Below, in pieces: positions 27,328 to 35,470 of a DNA stretch of 57,257 bases. A program made the position numbers and the translations under genes. How positions within the stretch are numbered: position 1 is the first letter of the stretch; each line of letters begins with the position of its first letter. This DNA comes from Bacteroidales bacterium KA00344 (GTDB lineage Bacteria > Bacteroidota > Bacteroidia > Bacteroidales > Bacteroidaceae): positions 1-57,257 of the forward strand of contig KQ959351.1 in assembly GCA_001552765.1 (NCBI GenBank), written 5' to 3'. The notes below the pieces were generated by a model, which worked only from the letters and a program-made list of their open reading frames with translations, had not been told where the DNA came from and ran no database searches.

Positions 27328-28350
27328 ATGCTGAGATTTGATGCTCCTATATATTTGTGGTTGCTCCTGATAATCCCCGTCTTGGTGATGATGAGGATGT
27401 TTGTGAATCACAGACAGAAGAAACGCCTGAAGAAGTTTGGCGATCTCAAACTTCTGAAAGCACTGATGCCCAATGTCTCCAGATTTCGCCCGATGGTAAA
27501 GTTTGGCCTGTTGTTGGGAGCTTTGGCCGTTCTTATTTTGATGTTGGCGCGTCCGCAGGTGGGGACGAGAATTTCACACGAGAAGCGCAATGGCATCGAG
27601 GCCATCATTTGTATGGATATTTCAAACTCGATGAAGGCTGAGGACGTTGCGCCCAGCCGGTTGGACAAAAGCAAGATGCTCGTAGAAAATCTAACCGAGA
27701 ATTTCACCAACGACAAATTGGGATTGGTGGTGTTTGCAGGTGATGCTTTTGTGCAGTTGCCCATCACGAGTGACTATGTGTCGGCCAAAATGTTTCTCCA
27801 AAACATAGACCCTTCGCTCATAGCGACACAGGGAACCGATATTGCGAAAGCCATTACCTTAGCTATGCGCAGCTTTACCCAACAGGATAAAATCGGCCGA
27901 GCCATCATCGTCATCACCGACGGCGAGGACCACGAAGGCGGTGCGATGGAGGCGGCGCGTGAGGCTCGCAAGAAAGGAATCAACGTCTTTATACTTGGTG
28001 TGGGCAGTACGAAGGGAGCCCCCATACCCGTGGGCGACGGAGGATATATGGCCGACGCATCGGGGCAAACTGTGATGACGGCGCTCAACGAGCAGATGTG
28101 CCGGGAAGTGGCTAAGGCTGGTAGTGGCACATACATCCATGTGGACAATACGTCAGATGCACAGAAGCAACTCAACGACGAATTGACAAGGTTGCAGAAG
28201 GGCGAGACCAATTCTGTGATATATAGCGAATATGACGAACAGTTTCAGGCTTTTGGCATCCTTGCCATCCTGTTGCTCATAGCAGAAATATGTGTATTGG
28301 AAGCGAGAAATCCGCTTTTGAGGAACGTGAGACTGTTTAAAAAGAAGTGA
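27328..28350 (+). CDS. batB: BatB, membrane-anchored VWA protein
   Basis: A 340-residue paralogue of BatA with the same topology: N-terminal helices, a VWA domain whose metal site is CMDISNSM, the loop TQGTDIA and a C-terminal helix. BatA and BatB are presumed to form one complex in the inner membrane with their VWA domains in the periplasm. Its stop overlaps the possible GTG start of batC, indicating tight coupling. Confidence 0.93.
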   Translation: MLRFDAPIYLWLLLIIPVLVMMRMFVNHRQKKRLKKFGDLKLLKALMPNVSRFRPMVKFGLLLGALAVLILMLARPQVGTRISHEKRNGIEAIICMDISNSMKAEDVAPSRLDKSKMLVENLTENFTNDKLGLVVFAGDAFVQLPITSDYVSAKMFLQNIDPSLIATQGTDIAKAITLAMRSFTQQDKIGRAIIVITDGEDHEGGAMEAAREARKKGINVFILGVGSTKGAPIPVGDGGYMADASGQTVMTALNEQMCREVAKAGSGTYIHVDNTSDAQKQLNDELTRLQKGETNSVIYSEYDEQFQAFGILAILLLIAEICVLEARNPLLRNVRLFKKK

Positions 28351-28358
28351 ATGATTTC

Positions 28359-29051
28359 ATGAACATATTGAAATATATACTGATAATGTTTGCCTTGATG
28401 GCAGGTTTACAGACGGTGGAAGCGCAGACCGACCGACAGCATATCCGTAATGGCAACAAGCTCTATCGTGAGCAGAACTTTGCCAAGGCTGAAACGGAAT
28501 ATCGAAAAGCTCTGGGACGCAACAGTCGAAACCCGCAGGCCATGTACAATTTGGGCTGTGCCCTGATGCAACAGCAGAAAGATTCGGCTGCCATTGTGCA
28601 GTTTGAGCAAGCGGGAAAGAGCGAGAAGGCTCGCATACGAAAGGCTATGGCCTATCATAATATAGGTGTAATATGTCAGAAACACAGACTCTACAGTGAG
28701 GCGATAGAGGCATACAAGGAAAGCCTGCGCAACAATCCGACTGATCACGAAACGCGATACAATCTGGCTTTGTGCAAGCATTTGGCTAAAAATCAGCCGA
28801 AAAATAACGAAGATAAGAACAAGCAGAAGGATAAGGGAAACAATAAAGACAAGAAAAAGAAACAGAAGGACAAGCAAGGTCAAGATCAGGATCCCAATAA
28901 GAACAAGCCGGAGCAGCCTAAGGAACAGATGAGTAAGGATAATGCCGAACAGCTGCTCAACTATGCGATCCAGGAAGAAAAGGCGACGCAGCAGCGTATG
29001 AAGCAGCAACAGCAACAGCCGCAACGTCGTCGCTTGCAGAAGAATTGGTAA
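28359..29051 (+). CDS. batC: BatC, TPR protein with Lys/Gln-rich tail
   Basis: From MNILKYIL the product has 230 residues, a signal peptide (cut near VEAQ) and about three TPR repeats (GNKLYREQNFAKAETEYRKA, MYNLGCALMQQQKDSAA, HNIGVICQKHRLYSEA). A long, highly charged Lys/Asn/Gln tail follows, ending RRRLQKNW. A GTG at 28347 would start four codons earlier and overlap batB. The tail looks disordered and may bind the other Bat proteins or the cell wall; that is inference. Confidence 0.9.
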   Translation: MNILKYILIMFALMAGLQTVEAQTDRQHIRNGNKLYREQNFAKAETEYRKALGRNSRNPQAMYNLGCALMQQQKDSAAIVQFEQAGKSEKARIRKAMAYHNIGVICQKHRLYSEAIEAYKESLRNNPTDHETRYNLALCKHLAKNQPKNNEDKNKQKDKGNNKDKKKKQKDKQGQDQDPNKNKPEQPKEQMSKDNAEQLLNYAIQEEKATQQRMKQQQQQPQRRRLQKNW

Positions 29052-29061
29052 ATCAGAATCT

Positions 29062-30894
29062 ATGACACGTAATACATTGTATATATTGATTTTATGGTTA
29101 TGTCTCTTATTCGGCATCACCGAAATACAGGCACAAATATCGGTGTCGGTGCCCTCGCGTGTCTCTACGGGTGAGAATTTCCGGCTTTCATATACCATCA
29201 ACACACAGGATGTTGAAGATTTCCGAGCCGGTGACATTCCCGGCGGTCTGGAATTAATAGCAGGACCGTACACTTCACAACAGTCGAGTTATCAGATGGT
29301 GAATGGACACACGAGCAGTTCCTCGTCTATCACTTTCACCTATACGCTCTATGCTGAAAAGCCGGGTACCTACACCATCCCCGCTGCACATGCTAAAATC
29401 AAAGGGAGGACAGTTTCATCACAGTCGGTCAGGGTGACGGTGTCAGGGCAGGCTCGCAAAAATGCTAACGGTTCGCCACAGATGCACCAGGATGATGACC
29501 GCTTTGGGCAGATGCGAAATTCTGGCTCCGCAATCTCCGGCAAGGACCTGTTCATCAAGGTTTCCGCCAACAAACGTCGGGTGCATGAGCAGGAACCGGT
29601 GTTGCTCACCTATAAGGTATATACCCTTGTAGACCTCACCCAGCTTGAAGGCAAGATGCCCGACCTGACGGGTTTCCATTCGCAGGAAGTGCCTTTGCCA
29701 CAGCAAAAGAGTTTCAAGGTGGAGCGGGTGAATGGCCGTCCTTACCGTACGGTAACGTGGAGCCAATATGTGATGTATCCGCAAATGACCGGTAAACTTC
29801 AGGTGCCGAGCATCACTTTCAAAGGCATTGTGGTACAGCAGAATCGTGCTGTAGACCCATTCGAAGCCTTTTTTAACGGTGGCTCCGGATATGTTGAAGT
29901 GAAAAAAAATATTGATGCACCGGGAGTAACTATCCAGGTGGACCCGCTTCCTGAGAAGCCGGCTGGTTTTTCAGGAGGAGTTGGTCGCTTTAACATATCG
30001 GCCCAACTGAACAAAACGGAGGTGAAAGCCGGCGATCCCATCACCATGCGTATCGTTGTGAGCGGAGTAGGAAACCTGAAACTGATCAAGCTTCCTGAGA
30101 TAAACTTCCCCAAAAACTTCGATCGATACGATCCAAAGATAACCGACAAGACTAAGCTCACTGCCAACGGGGTGGAAGGAAACATGGTCTATGATATCTT
30201 GTTCGTACCCCGTTCGCAGGGCAAATATACTATCCCTGCCGTGAATTTCGTCTATTTTGATGTTCATTCGGACAGTTACAAGACGGTCAAGACCAACCCC
30301 ATTGATATCGTCGTAGGCAAGGGCGACGGCAGGAATACAAGCGAAAACTATGAGAGTGCGAAGGATAACGACATTCGTAATATCAAAACAGGCGAGATAA
30401 ATAACTATGGCACCAACAGGCAGTTTGTCGGTAGTGCCGGCTATTGGGTTAGTCTATTGCTTCCGCTCTTAACTTTTGTGCTCTTGCTGATCATCTTCCG
30501 CAAACGTGCTATGGACCATGCAGACATCATCAATATGCGACAAAAGAAGGCAGACAAGATAGCCCGCAAGCGTTTGAGAAAGGCCAACCAGCTGATGCGT
30601 CAAGGCAAGGGCGAGGAGTTCTACGACGAGGTTTTGCGTGCGCTTTGGGATTATGTAGGCTATAAACTCAACATGCCCGTCGAAAAACTGTCGCGCGAAA
30701 ACATCGCGGAGACATTCATGAAGCATGAAGTTCGTCAAGACACCATCGACAAATTCCTGTCCGCATTAGATACATGTGAGTTCGAACGCTACGCTCCCGG
30801 TGATGTTGCCGGAAATATGGAAAAGACCTATTCCACAGCCGCCATCGTGATCAGCGAGATTGAAGACGTAATGAAAAAGAAGCGCAAACTATGA
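29062..30894 (+). CDS. batD: BatD, oxygen-tolerance membrane protein
   Basis: A 610-residue protein of the BatD family. A signal peptide (cut near EIQAQ) is followed by several Ig-like domains with motifs such as SVPSRVSTGENFRLSYTI, FIKVSANKRRVHEQEPV and ISAQLNKTEVKAGDP. A membrane helix lies at about 470-490 (WVSLLLPLLTFVLLLIIF) and a cytoplasmic helical domain follows. It overlaps batE by four bases (ATGA), so the two are translationally coupled. It probably scaffolds the Bat complex in the periplasm. Confidence 0.93.
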   Translation: MTRNTLYILILWLCLLFGITEIQAQISVSVPSRVSTGENFRLSYTINTQDVEDFRAGDIPGGLELIAGPYTSQQSSYQMVNGHTSSSSSITFTYTLYAEKPGTYTIPAAHAKIKGRTVSSQSVRVTVSGQARKNANGSPQMHQDDDRFGQMRNSGSAISGKDLFIKVSANKRRVHEQEPVLLTYKVYTLVDLTQLEGKMPDLTGFHSQEVPLPQQKSFKVERVNGRPYRTVTWSQYVMYPQMTGKLQVPSITFKGIVVQQNRAVDPFEAFFNGGSGYVEVKKNIDAPGVTIQVDPLPEKPAGFSGGVGRFNISAQLNKTEVKAGDPITMRIVVSGVGNLKLIKLPEINFPKNFDRYDPKITDKTKLTANGVEGNMVYDILFVPRSQGKYTIPAVNFVYFDVHSDSYKTVKTNPIDIVVGKGDGRNTSENYESAKDNDIRNIKTGEINNYGTNRQFVGSAGYWVSLLLPLLTFVLLLIIFRKRAMDHADIINMRQKKADKIARKRLRKANQLMRQGKGEEFYDEVLRALWDYVGYKLNMPVEKLSRENIAETFMKHEVRQDTIDKFLSALDTCEFERYAPGDVAGNMEKTYSTAAIVISEIEDVMKKKRKL

Positions 30895-31673
30895 TACGAT
30901 ATCAAAAACAGATAGGAGCCGCCCCCGTTTGGCGGATATTCCTATTATTATATATGTTGCTTTCCGTGCCCTTTGCTTCTTTTGCAGTAACGAAGCAAGC
31001 GGCTGATACAGCCTACAAGAAGGGCAACTATCAACAGGCCATCATCGATTATCGCAACATATTGAAGCAACGGAAATCGGCCGATGTATATTACAATCTG
31101 GGCAATGCCTATTTCCGATCAGACAGTATTACGATGGCCATTCTGGCTTACGAACGTGCTTTGCTGTTATCGCCGGGCGACAACGATATACGCTTCAACC
31201 TGCAGTTTGCCCGCTCTAAGACAATAGACAAACTCGCACCGGAAAGCGAGATTGTTTTCTCCACGTGGTATCGCAGCATCGTCAATTTCACCAGTGCCGA
31301 CTCGTGGGCTATTGTCAGCATTGTTTCGGTGGTCCTTGCCTTGATACTTATGTTAGTCTACCTCTTTGTGCCACAGCTTTTATGGCGCAAGGTGGGCTTT
31401 TTCGGCGCCTCATTTTTCATTATTATCTTCGGTCTTTCAACACTTTTCGCCTGGTCACAGCACAATGCCTTTACCAACCGAAAGGGCGCAATAATCATGG
31501 TGTCGTCCGTGAATGTGAAGAAAACACCGGTGCAGAATGGTGAAGATGCCTTCATTCTTCACGAGGGCACCCGCGTGGAAGTCACCGACAGCAGCCTTCC
31601 GGGGTGGAAGGGTGTACGCCTGTCCGATGGCAGAGAAGGATGGATACCGACCTCCAAACTGGAGATGATTTAA
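30891..31673 (+). CDS. batE: BatE, TPR and SH3-like domain membrane protein
   Basis: A 260-residue protein: signal or anchor segment, TPR repeats (ADTAYKKGNYQQAIIDYRNI, YYNLGNAYFRSDS), two membrane helices in the middle (WAIVSIVSVVLALILMLVYLF and FFGASFFIIIFGLSTLFAW) and a C-terminal bacterial SH3 domain (NVKKTPVQNGEDAFILHEGT to GREGWIPTSKLEMI). SH3 domains of this type often bind cell-wall or peptide ligands. It is the last canonical bat gene. The PAP2 gene starts 18 bp after it. Confidence 0.92.
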   Translation: MIRYQKQIGAAPVWRIFLLLYMLLSVPFASFAVTKQAADTAYKKGNYQQAIIDYRNILKQRKSADVYYNLGNAYFRSDSITMAILAYERALLLSPGDNDIRFNLQFARSKTIDKLAPESEIVFSTWYRSIVNFTSADSWAIVSIVSVVLALILMLVYLFVPQLLWRKVGFFGASFFIIIFGLSTLFAWSQHNAFTNRKGAIIMVSSVNVKKTPVQNGEDAFILHEGTRVEVTDSSLPGWKGVRLSDGREGWIPTSKLEMI

Positions 31674-31691
31674 CGCGAATAACACCCAGCA

Positions 31692-32387
31692 ATGACATTA
31701 GAAAATCTGATAGAGATAGACCGGAACCTCCTCATGTGGTTTAATGGCAGCGACTCCCTGTTTCTTGACCGTCTCATGGATATGCTCACTTGGGGATTTA
31801 CATGGACGCCTCTATATATTGCCCTGTTTTATCTCGTGGTGAAAAACAACGAGACCATGTCTCAAATTGTCTTGGCGATGGGTTGCGCCGCACTTTGCAT
31901 TGTGCTTGCCTCTGGTGTGACCGAAGGCATTGTGAAGCCTCTTGTGGGTCGTCCCCGCCCGGCCATGGACCCTTATATCAAATACATGATCCACGTTGTG
32001 GATAACCATCGTGGCTCAGGGTTCAGCTTTTTTTCTGCCCATGCCGCCAACACCATGTCGTTGGCCGTGTTCTTCAGTCTGTTGGTGCGCAACCGGTTGT
32101 TCAACACGGTAATGGTGCTTTGGTCGCTGCTCAACTGCTGGACACGCCTTTACTTGGGCATGCACTATCCTTCCGACATACTTTGCGGACTGCTTTGGGG
32201 AGCCATTTCCGGTATCATCAGCTACTGGGTGTTCTATAAGGTCTATTTCAAGGTAAGTCCAAAAATCAACTATATTTCCTCGCAATACACGCGTACGGGC
32301 TATGCGATTGCCGACATAGACGTTGTCATGTTGGTCATGGCGACCATTCTGGTGGTAGTCACGCTGCTTTCACTTTTCGTGTATTGA
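31692..32387 (+). CDS. PAP2 family membrane phosphatase
   Basis: A 231-residue inner-membrane phosphatase with about six hydrophobic segments. All three PAP2 motifs are present: KPLVGRPRP, SFFSAHAAN (the PSGH motif in the SAHA form) and TRLYLGMHYPSD. Likely substrates are undecaprenyl pyrophosphate or phosphatidylglycerol phosphate, but the sequence does not choose between them. It lies 18 bp after batE and 30 bp before the QueA-like gene, so it may be read from the bat promoter. Confidence 0.92.
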   Translation: MTLENLIEIDRNLLMWFNGSDSLFLDRLMDMLTWGFTWTPLYIALFYLVVKNNETMSQIVLAMGCAALCIVLASGVTEGIVKPLVGRPRPAMDPYIKYMIHVVDNHRGSGFSFFSAHAANTMSLAVFFSLLVRNRLFNTVMVLWSLLNCWTRLYLGMHYPSDILCGLLWGAISGIISYWVFYKVYFKVSPKINYISSQYTRTGYAIADIDVVMLVMATILVVVTLLSLFVY

Positions 32388-32417
32388 CGACGATAACCAA
32401 ACATTCAAGATTGAATC

Positions 32418-33683
32418 ATGGATACAAAACACATTCACATTTCCGATTATAACTACGAACTTGCCGACGAACGCATCGCCAAGTTTCCCTTGCCCCAGCG
32501 CGACCACAGCAAACTTTTGATTTACAATCAAGGCGAAGTTTCCGACGACGTCTTTTACAATCTTCCCAACCATTTGCCGCAAGGCGCGCTGATGGTGTAT
32601 AACAACACGCGGGTGATACAGGCTCGTATGCACTTTCGTAAGGAGACGGGAGCGCTCATCGAGGTTTTTCTCATGGAACCGGCCCAACCTGCCGACTACG
32701 AACAGATGTTTCAGTCTACCGAAAATTGCAGTTGGCTCTGCATGGTGGGCAATCTGAAAAAATGGAAGGAAGGCTCGTTGAAGCGCAGTTTTGAGATCAA
32801 AGGTGAGAAACTGACGCTCACGGCCACGATGGATCGCAGCAAGACTGCCGAGAAAAGCGGTGGCACCAATTATTGGATAGATTTTCAGTGGAACAACCGC
32901 CGTATCAATTTTGCCGACATTTTGGAGGCCGTCGGAGAGTTGCCCATTCCTCCCTATCTCAACAGGGAAACACAGGAGAGCGACAAAACCACTTATCAAA
33001 CCGTCTACTCGAAAATCAAAGGCAGTGTTGCTGCGCCTACCGCAGGCCTGCATTTCACGGACGATGTGCTCAAGGCCATCGATGCAAGAGGCATCACACG
33101 CGATGAGGTGACGCTCCATGTGGGGGCGGGAACGTTTCGCCCCGTGAAGTCGGAAACGATAGACGAGCACAATATGCACACGGAATATATTGTCGTCCAT
33201 CGCCACACGATCGAACGCTTGCTCGATCACGACTGTCGGGCCATTGCCGTAGGTACCACCAGTGTGCGCACGCTTGAGAGTCTGTATTATATGGGTGTGA
33301 AGCTGGCCACACATCCGGATTTGGCAGAGGACGATTTGCACGTTGGTCAATGGGAGCCTTACGATTTGCCCCACGATGAGCAGGGATTGGTGCTGGTCGA
33401 TGACAAGCCCGTTACAATCAAGGCAGCCATTCAGAATTTGTTGGATTATCTCGACCGCGACAGCCTTGATACCCTGCATTCCAGCACCCAAATTATCATA
33501 GCGCCGGGCTATACCTACAAGATTGTGAAGATGCTCATCACGAACTTTCATCAGCCCCAGAGCACGTTGCTGCTGCTGGTCAGTGCATTTCTGAAGGGCG
33601 ACTGGCGCAAGGTGTACGATTATGCGCTCAGTCACGATTTCCGTTTTTTGAGCTACGGCGACTCTAGTTTGCTGATTCCATAA
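32418..33683 (+). CDS. QueA-like S-adenosylmethionine:tRNA ribosyltransferase-isomerase, long divergent form
   Basis: Related to QueA, which transfers the ribosyl part of AdoMet to preQ1 in tRNA during queuosine synthesis. The family landmarks are present: LMVYNNTRVIQAR, SVAAPTAGLHFTDDVL, TLHVGAGTFRPV, GTTSVRTLES and LSYGDSSLLIP at the end. However, the usual TNFHLPxSTL reads TNFHQPQSTL, and the protein has 421 residues against roughly 350 for ordinary QueA. The extra length includes a charged insert around residues 90-165. It may be the functional enzyme or a second paralogue with changed specificity. It follows the PAP2 gene by 30 bp. Confidence 0.85.
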   Translation: MDTKHIHISDYNYELADERIAKFPLPQRDHSKLLIYNQGEVSDDVFYNLPNHLPQGALMVYNNTRVIQARMHFRKETGALIEVFLMEPAQPADYEQMFQSTENCSWLCMVGNLKKWKEGSLKRSFEIKGEKLTLTATMDRSKTAEKSGGTNYWIDFQWNNRRINFADILEAVGELPIPPYLNRETQESDKTTYQTVYSKIKGSVAAPTAGLHFTDDVLKAIDARGITRDEVTLHVGAGTFRPVKSETIDEHNMHTEYIVVHRHTIERLLDHDCRAIAVGTTSVRTLESLYYMGVKLATHPDLAEDDLHVGQWEPYDLPHDEQGLVLVDDKPVTIKAAIQNLLDYLDRDSLDTLHSSTQIIIAPGYTYKIVKMLITNFHQPQSTLLLLVSAFLKGDWRKVYDYALSHDFRFLSYGDSSLLIP

Positions 33684-33834
33684 ACTGTTTTGGGATAGGG
33701 AAACAGGGTGAGTAGGGCAACCCAATTCGCGCTTTGCTTGTTCAAAAAACAACATTTCGCCTTGTCTCGGAGTTCAGGAGTGATGCTCGCTCATACCGTA
33801 TTCTCTGCATCCCCACAATAAAAAGATATATACA

Positions 33835-35058
33835 ATGAAAATAGGTGATAAAGTAAGCTTCCTTAATGAGGTCGGCGGTGGGACCATCGCCGGCTTTCAG
33901 GGAAAAGATATTGTTTTGGTAGAGGATGAGGACGGATTCCAAATCCCGGTGAAGAAGAACGAGATAGTTGTGAGCCAAGGTGCTGACTACAACACGTCGG
34001 GCATGGTCAAGGGACAACTCTCGAAAACGGGCAAACGCCCCGCAAACGCTTTCGACGACGCAGACAGACGGTCTGTCAGTGCCATGCTGCGCGATGGACA
34101 GGACGAGGATGTGGATATGTCGGTAGAGGACACGGTAGACGACAGTCAAGAGGTGACGTTTCGGGCCAAACCGCAAGAACGCAAAGGCGGAGACAACTTG
34201 TCCGCCTATCTTGCTTTTGTGCCGATAGACGACAGGAGCGCTGCCAACCCCCGTTATGAGGTTTATTTGATTAACGACAGCAATTATTATATGCGCTTTG
34301 CCTGTTTTGTGGCTGCCGGCGCACAGTGGTCGTTGAAAGTCGATGGCGAAATTGAGCCAAACACCAAGACCTTTGTCGAAGAGCTCACCCGCGAAGAGGC
34401 CGGGCAGTTGGGTCGGGTGGCCGTGCAACTCATGGCTTACAAGCGTGACGGTGCTTTCGAAATCAAGCCTACCATAGACGCCATGCTGCGCATTGACGCC
34501 TTGAAATTCCATAAGATTCATACCTTCCGAGTCAATCCGTTCTTCGATGAGCCATCTTTGTTGTACACGATAGTGGAAAACGACAAGACCGAACGGCCGC
34601 GCGACGTTGATGCTGAAGAACTGAAACAGGGCATGTTCAAGGATGCCAAACAGCCCGAATCGGACGAACAACCCTTTTCCAAATACCGTCCTTCGCAACT
34701 TGTCGGCCGATATGCGGACAATCAGCGCAAGGGCAATAAGAAAAACTCGCCCTATATGCAGCAACGCGGATTAGACGACGCAGTGGTGGTAGACCTCCAT
34801 GCCGAGCAAATACTCGACTCTACGAAGGGCATGAATCCCGGCGAGATATTGGAATATCAACTCCAAGTCTTCCGGGAAACGCTGAACAAGCTGGCTTCGA
34901 AGAAGGGGCAGAAAGTGGTGTTCATTCATGGAAAGGGAGAAGGAGTGCTCCGTCGTGCCGTTATCAATGAACTGAAATACAAATACAAACCGTACACCTA
35001 TCAGGATGCCTCGTTTCAGGAGTTTGGATACGGAGCCACGATGGTAACAATCAGATAG
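33835..35058 (+). CDS. DUF2027 and Smr domain protein
   Basis: A 407-residue cytoplasmic protein. The N-terminal part (MKIGDKVSFLNEVGGGTIAG) is a small beta-rich domain seen with DUF2027. The middle is DUF2027 (about 115-265), followed by a Lys/Gln linker. The C-terminal 85 residues form an Smr domain with VVVDLHAEQ and FIHGKGEGVLR. Smr domains nick nucleic acid in MutS2 and related proteins, so a DNA or RNA nuclease role is possible, but the role of this family is not known. No promoter was recognised in the 151 bp upstream. Confidence 0.88.
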   Translation: MKIGDKVSFLNEVGGGTIAGFQGKDIVLVEDEDGFQIPVKKNEIVVSQGADYNTSGMVKGQLSKTGKRPANAFDDADRRSVSAMLRDGQDEDVDMSVEDTVDDSQEVTFRAKPQERKGGDNLSAYLAFVPIDDRSAANPRYEVYLINDSNYYMRFACFVAAGAQWSLKVDGEIEPNTKTFVEELTREEAGQLGRVAVQLMAYKRDGAFEIKPTIDAMLRIDALKFHKIHTFRVNPFFDEPSLLYTIVENDKTERPRDVDAEELKQGMFKDAKQPESDEQPFSKYRPSQLVGRYADNQRKGNKKNSPYMQQRGLDDAVVVDLHAEQILDSTKGMNPGEILEYQLQVFRETLNKLASKKGQKVVFIHGKGEGVLRRAVINELKYKYKPYTYQDASFQEFGYGATMVTIR

Positions 35059-35238
35059 ACGAGCATTCGATAAGGAATGCAAGCAGATCTGATGAGCATG
35101 ACAGGTGATTTCGCACGGAGCTGATGACTGTGTCAGGTAAATCAGAAGGTATGATTTCATGATGACAGGTAAGTCGGAAAACATTAATCAAATCAGACAA
35201 GTGATTTCCGGAAAAGGCGCCGGAAAACCGGAGGCTTT
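35059..35238 (+). other. Intergenic stretch before array B with weak degenerate repeats
   Basis: A loose element ACAGGTrA recurs at 35101 (ACAGGTGATT), 35133 (TCAGGTAAAT), 35164 (ACAGGTAAGT) and 35198 (ACAAGTGATT), at 31-34 bp intervals. CCGG-rich short repeats follow at 35208-35232. No gene or promoter is supported. Confidence 0.35.
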
Positions 35239-35370
35239 GCGGTTACTATCTAATGGCTCTGCGATTAAGGCCTAATCGCGTCGCCGTTAAGGCCTAATCG
35301 CGTTGCTGTTAAGGCTTAATCGCGTCGCGATTAGGTCTTAATCACACTACCGATAGGCCCTAACCGCAGG
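35239..35370. repeat. Array B: six tandem 22-bp dyad repeats upstream of nadE
   Basis: Six contiguous units of exactly 22 bp begin at 35239, 35261, 35283, 35305, 35327 and 35349. The best-conserved core is GCGATTAAGGCCTAATCGC in unit two. Units two to four are near identical and units one, five and six are degenerate. Each unit is a near-palindrome of 19 bp plus 3 bp, and the junctions are also dyads (TAATCGCGTCGCGATTA). The array ends 100 bp before the nadE start, where no TAnnTTTG promoter was seen. Confidence 0.9.
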
Positions 35371-35470
35371 GGGATATGAATTGGCTGAGCTTCTGAAGGC
35401 GGAAAATTGCCAGAAGGGATGGCTCCTCGGCAGCGAAAGTGCGAGTTGGGATGATTATAAATATAACAAT

